5,560 nt of DNA, taken from NCBI GenBank assembly GCA_020161965.1, contig JAIUNH010000281.1:1-5560 (forward strand), written 5' to 3'. The notes under the pieces were generated by a model. That model was not told the origin of the DNA. It did no database searches and saw only the letters and a list, made by a program, of their open reading frames with translations. Numbering within the stretch: the first letter of the stretch is position 1; each line of letters begins with the position of its first letter. Made by a program: the position numbers and the translations under genes. The stretch is from Pseudomonadota bacterium. GTDB taxonomy: Bacteria; Pseudomonadota; Alphaproteobacteria; CACIAM-22H2. Below, piece by piece: positions 4,849 to 5,560 of this stretch.

Positions 4849-5560
4849 GCGCGAGCCTCCTTGTCTGCGATGAACTCCAGCCGACGTTGACGGTGAGCTT
4901 GGCGTATCGAGACAGTCAGCGGCAGCGCCACCAGCTCCTCAGGTGCATCACGCCCCAGGATCTTCTTCAGAATCAGCGAACGTCCCTTCGCATCGAGTGC
5001 CGGCACCTCCAGTTGCTGCTCAAATCGACGCAGCAACGCAGGATCAAGGCTCTCTCTAAAATTCGTCGTCGCGATCACCGGAATTCGCGCATCCTCAAGA
5101 TGCCGCATCAGAGAGATTGTCACCTTGTTTTCCTCAGTTGCACAAGATCCGCTGTTGCCATAGCGCGAGATCCCGAGGGCATCGATCTCCTCAATCACCA
5201 GCAGAGCGTCTTTCTCCTCTGCCTCACGAAAGCCCGCAGCCAGGTTGCGGCCGCTCTCACCGAAGCCCGATGTCAGAATGTTATGTGCCTCCATGATCAC
5301 CCCTGGACGCCCGCCCATGTATCGCAGGACGCCCTTCGAAAGCATCGTCTTGCCCGTCCCGGTCGGGCCATACAGCAGCAGCGCCCCCGGAGCCATCAGC
5401 CCCGCGTCACGCAGGGCCTCCGCATGCTTCCAGGCCTGAATCCATTCCTCGATTTCCGCCCACAGCTTTTTCGGGATCATCGGCAGCGGTCCCGGCTTCA
5501 GCTCCACTAGCATGCTGCCACCACCTCCCAGACTCTTCAGCAGATCTTCGATCTCTTTGT
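4845..5560 (-). CDS. AAA+ ATPase, classic FtsH/p97-like clade, 5' end possibly beyond the window
   Basis: A single-domain AAA+ ATPase expected to form a ring and remodel a protein or nucleoprotein substrate. Numbering from the ATG at 5513 (222 residues): Walker A GPTGTGKT (49-56); pore-loop and GES segment SGFGESGRNL (82-91); Walker B LLVIEEID (104-111), with Glu108 where most relatives have Asp; sensor 1 IATTN (147-151); arginine-finger region LDPALLRRFEQQLEVP (156-171); then a short C-terminal lid. The frame stays open to the edge and reads KEIEDLLKSLGGGGS before this Met, so the protein may be longer. Alternatively the ATG at 5513 is the true start, with GGGAGG ten bases upstream. The stop overlaps the next gene by GTGA. 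The gene is of the mobile-element compositional type. Phage replication, packaging or chaperone roles are all possible; context does not decide. Confidence 0.85.
   Translation of the reverse strand, partial: KEIEDLLKSLGGGGSMLVELKPGPLPMIPKKLWAEIEEWIQAWKHAEALRDAGLMAPGALLLYGPTGTGKTMLSKGVLRYMGGRPGVIMEAHNILTSGFGESGRNLAAGFREAEEKDALLVIEEIDALGISRYGNSGSCATEENKVTISLMRHLEDARIPVIATTNFRESLDPALLRRFEQQLEVPALDAKGRSLILKKILGRDAPEELVALPLTVSIRQAHRQRRLEFIADKEARA
4856..4862 (-). promoter_or_regulatory. Shine-Dalgarno AAGGAGG deciding a GTG start
   Basis: A near-perfect anti-16S match inside the last codons of the AAA gene, seven bases before the GTG at 4848. It supports that GTG over the ATG codons further in, and strong expression of the 157-residue protein. 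Confidence 0.75.
5524..5529 (-). promoter_or_regulatory. Possible Shine-Dalgarno GGGAGG for the AAA gene
   Basis: GGGAGG lies ten bases before the ATG at 5513, slightly long spacing. It makes 5513 a usable start. However, the same bases also read as LGGGGS codons in an open frame that reaches the window edge, so it is not decisive. Confidence 0.4.

Overview
The window holds seven genes and one probable small ORF, all on the minus strand, and it appears to contain two kinds of DNA. Positions 1 to about 4373 are very GC-rich: a hand count over the 151 visible codons of the leftmost gene gives GC at the third position of about 82%. This part carries transporter and metabolic genes typical of a high-GC proteobacterium, most likely an alphaproteobacterium. 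That lineage is inferred from composition and gene content only. Positions 4375 to 5560 are less GC-rich, with third-position GC near 64% in an 80-codon hand-counted sample of the AAA gene. They carry genes that look phage- or mobile-element-like.

Transcription runs from right to left. At 4845-5560 is an AAA+ ATPase of the classic FtsH/p97-like clade, whose N-terminal end may lie outside the window. It overlaps by a GTGA tetranucleotide an unrecognised 157-residue protein (4375-4848) with a disordered Ala/Lys/Pro-rich N-terminal half. One base after that stop codon begins a complete MalG-type sugar ABC permease (3528-4373). The partners it should have (second permease, ATPase, binding protein) are absent from the visible sequence. 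A 51-bp gap follows, and then a complete tripartite TRAP transporter: Tat-exported binding protein DctP (2484-3476), small membrane subunit DctQ (1993-2484) and large membrane subunit DctM (710-1996). The three genes are tightly coupled through TAATG and GTGA overlaps. Beyond dctM are a 27-codon ORF with strong codon periodicity (556-639) and a hairpin that could end the transcript (515-535). Last comes the first 151 codons of an aspartate-semialdehyde-dehydrogenase-like protein with its own Shine-Dalgarno sequence (start at 453).

The TRAP genes form a self-sufficient uptake system for an organic acid that cannot be named from sequence alone. The most notable points are the abrupt switch in composition and function at about 4374-4400, the displaced active-site cysteine of the semialdehyde-dehydrogenase-like protein, the uncharacterised AAA-plus-157-residue pair, and the small ORF. 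The switch could be a real insertion or deletion scar, or a chimeric assembly join. I see no rRNA, tRNA, CRISPR array, insertion sequence or transposase. No stretch longer than 300 bases is gene-free; the longest is 454-709, which holds the small ORF and the hairpin.
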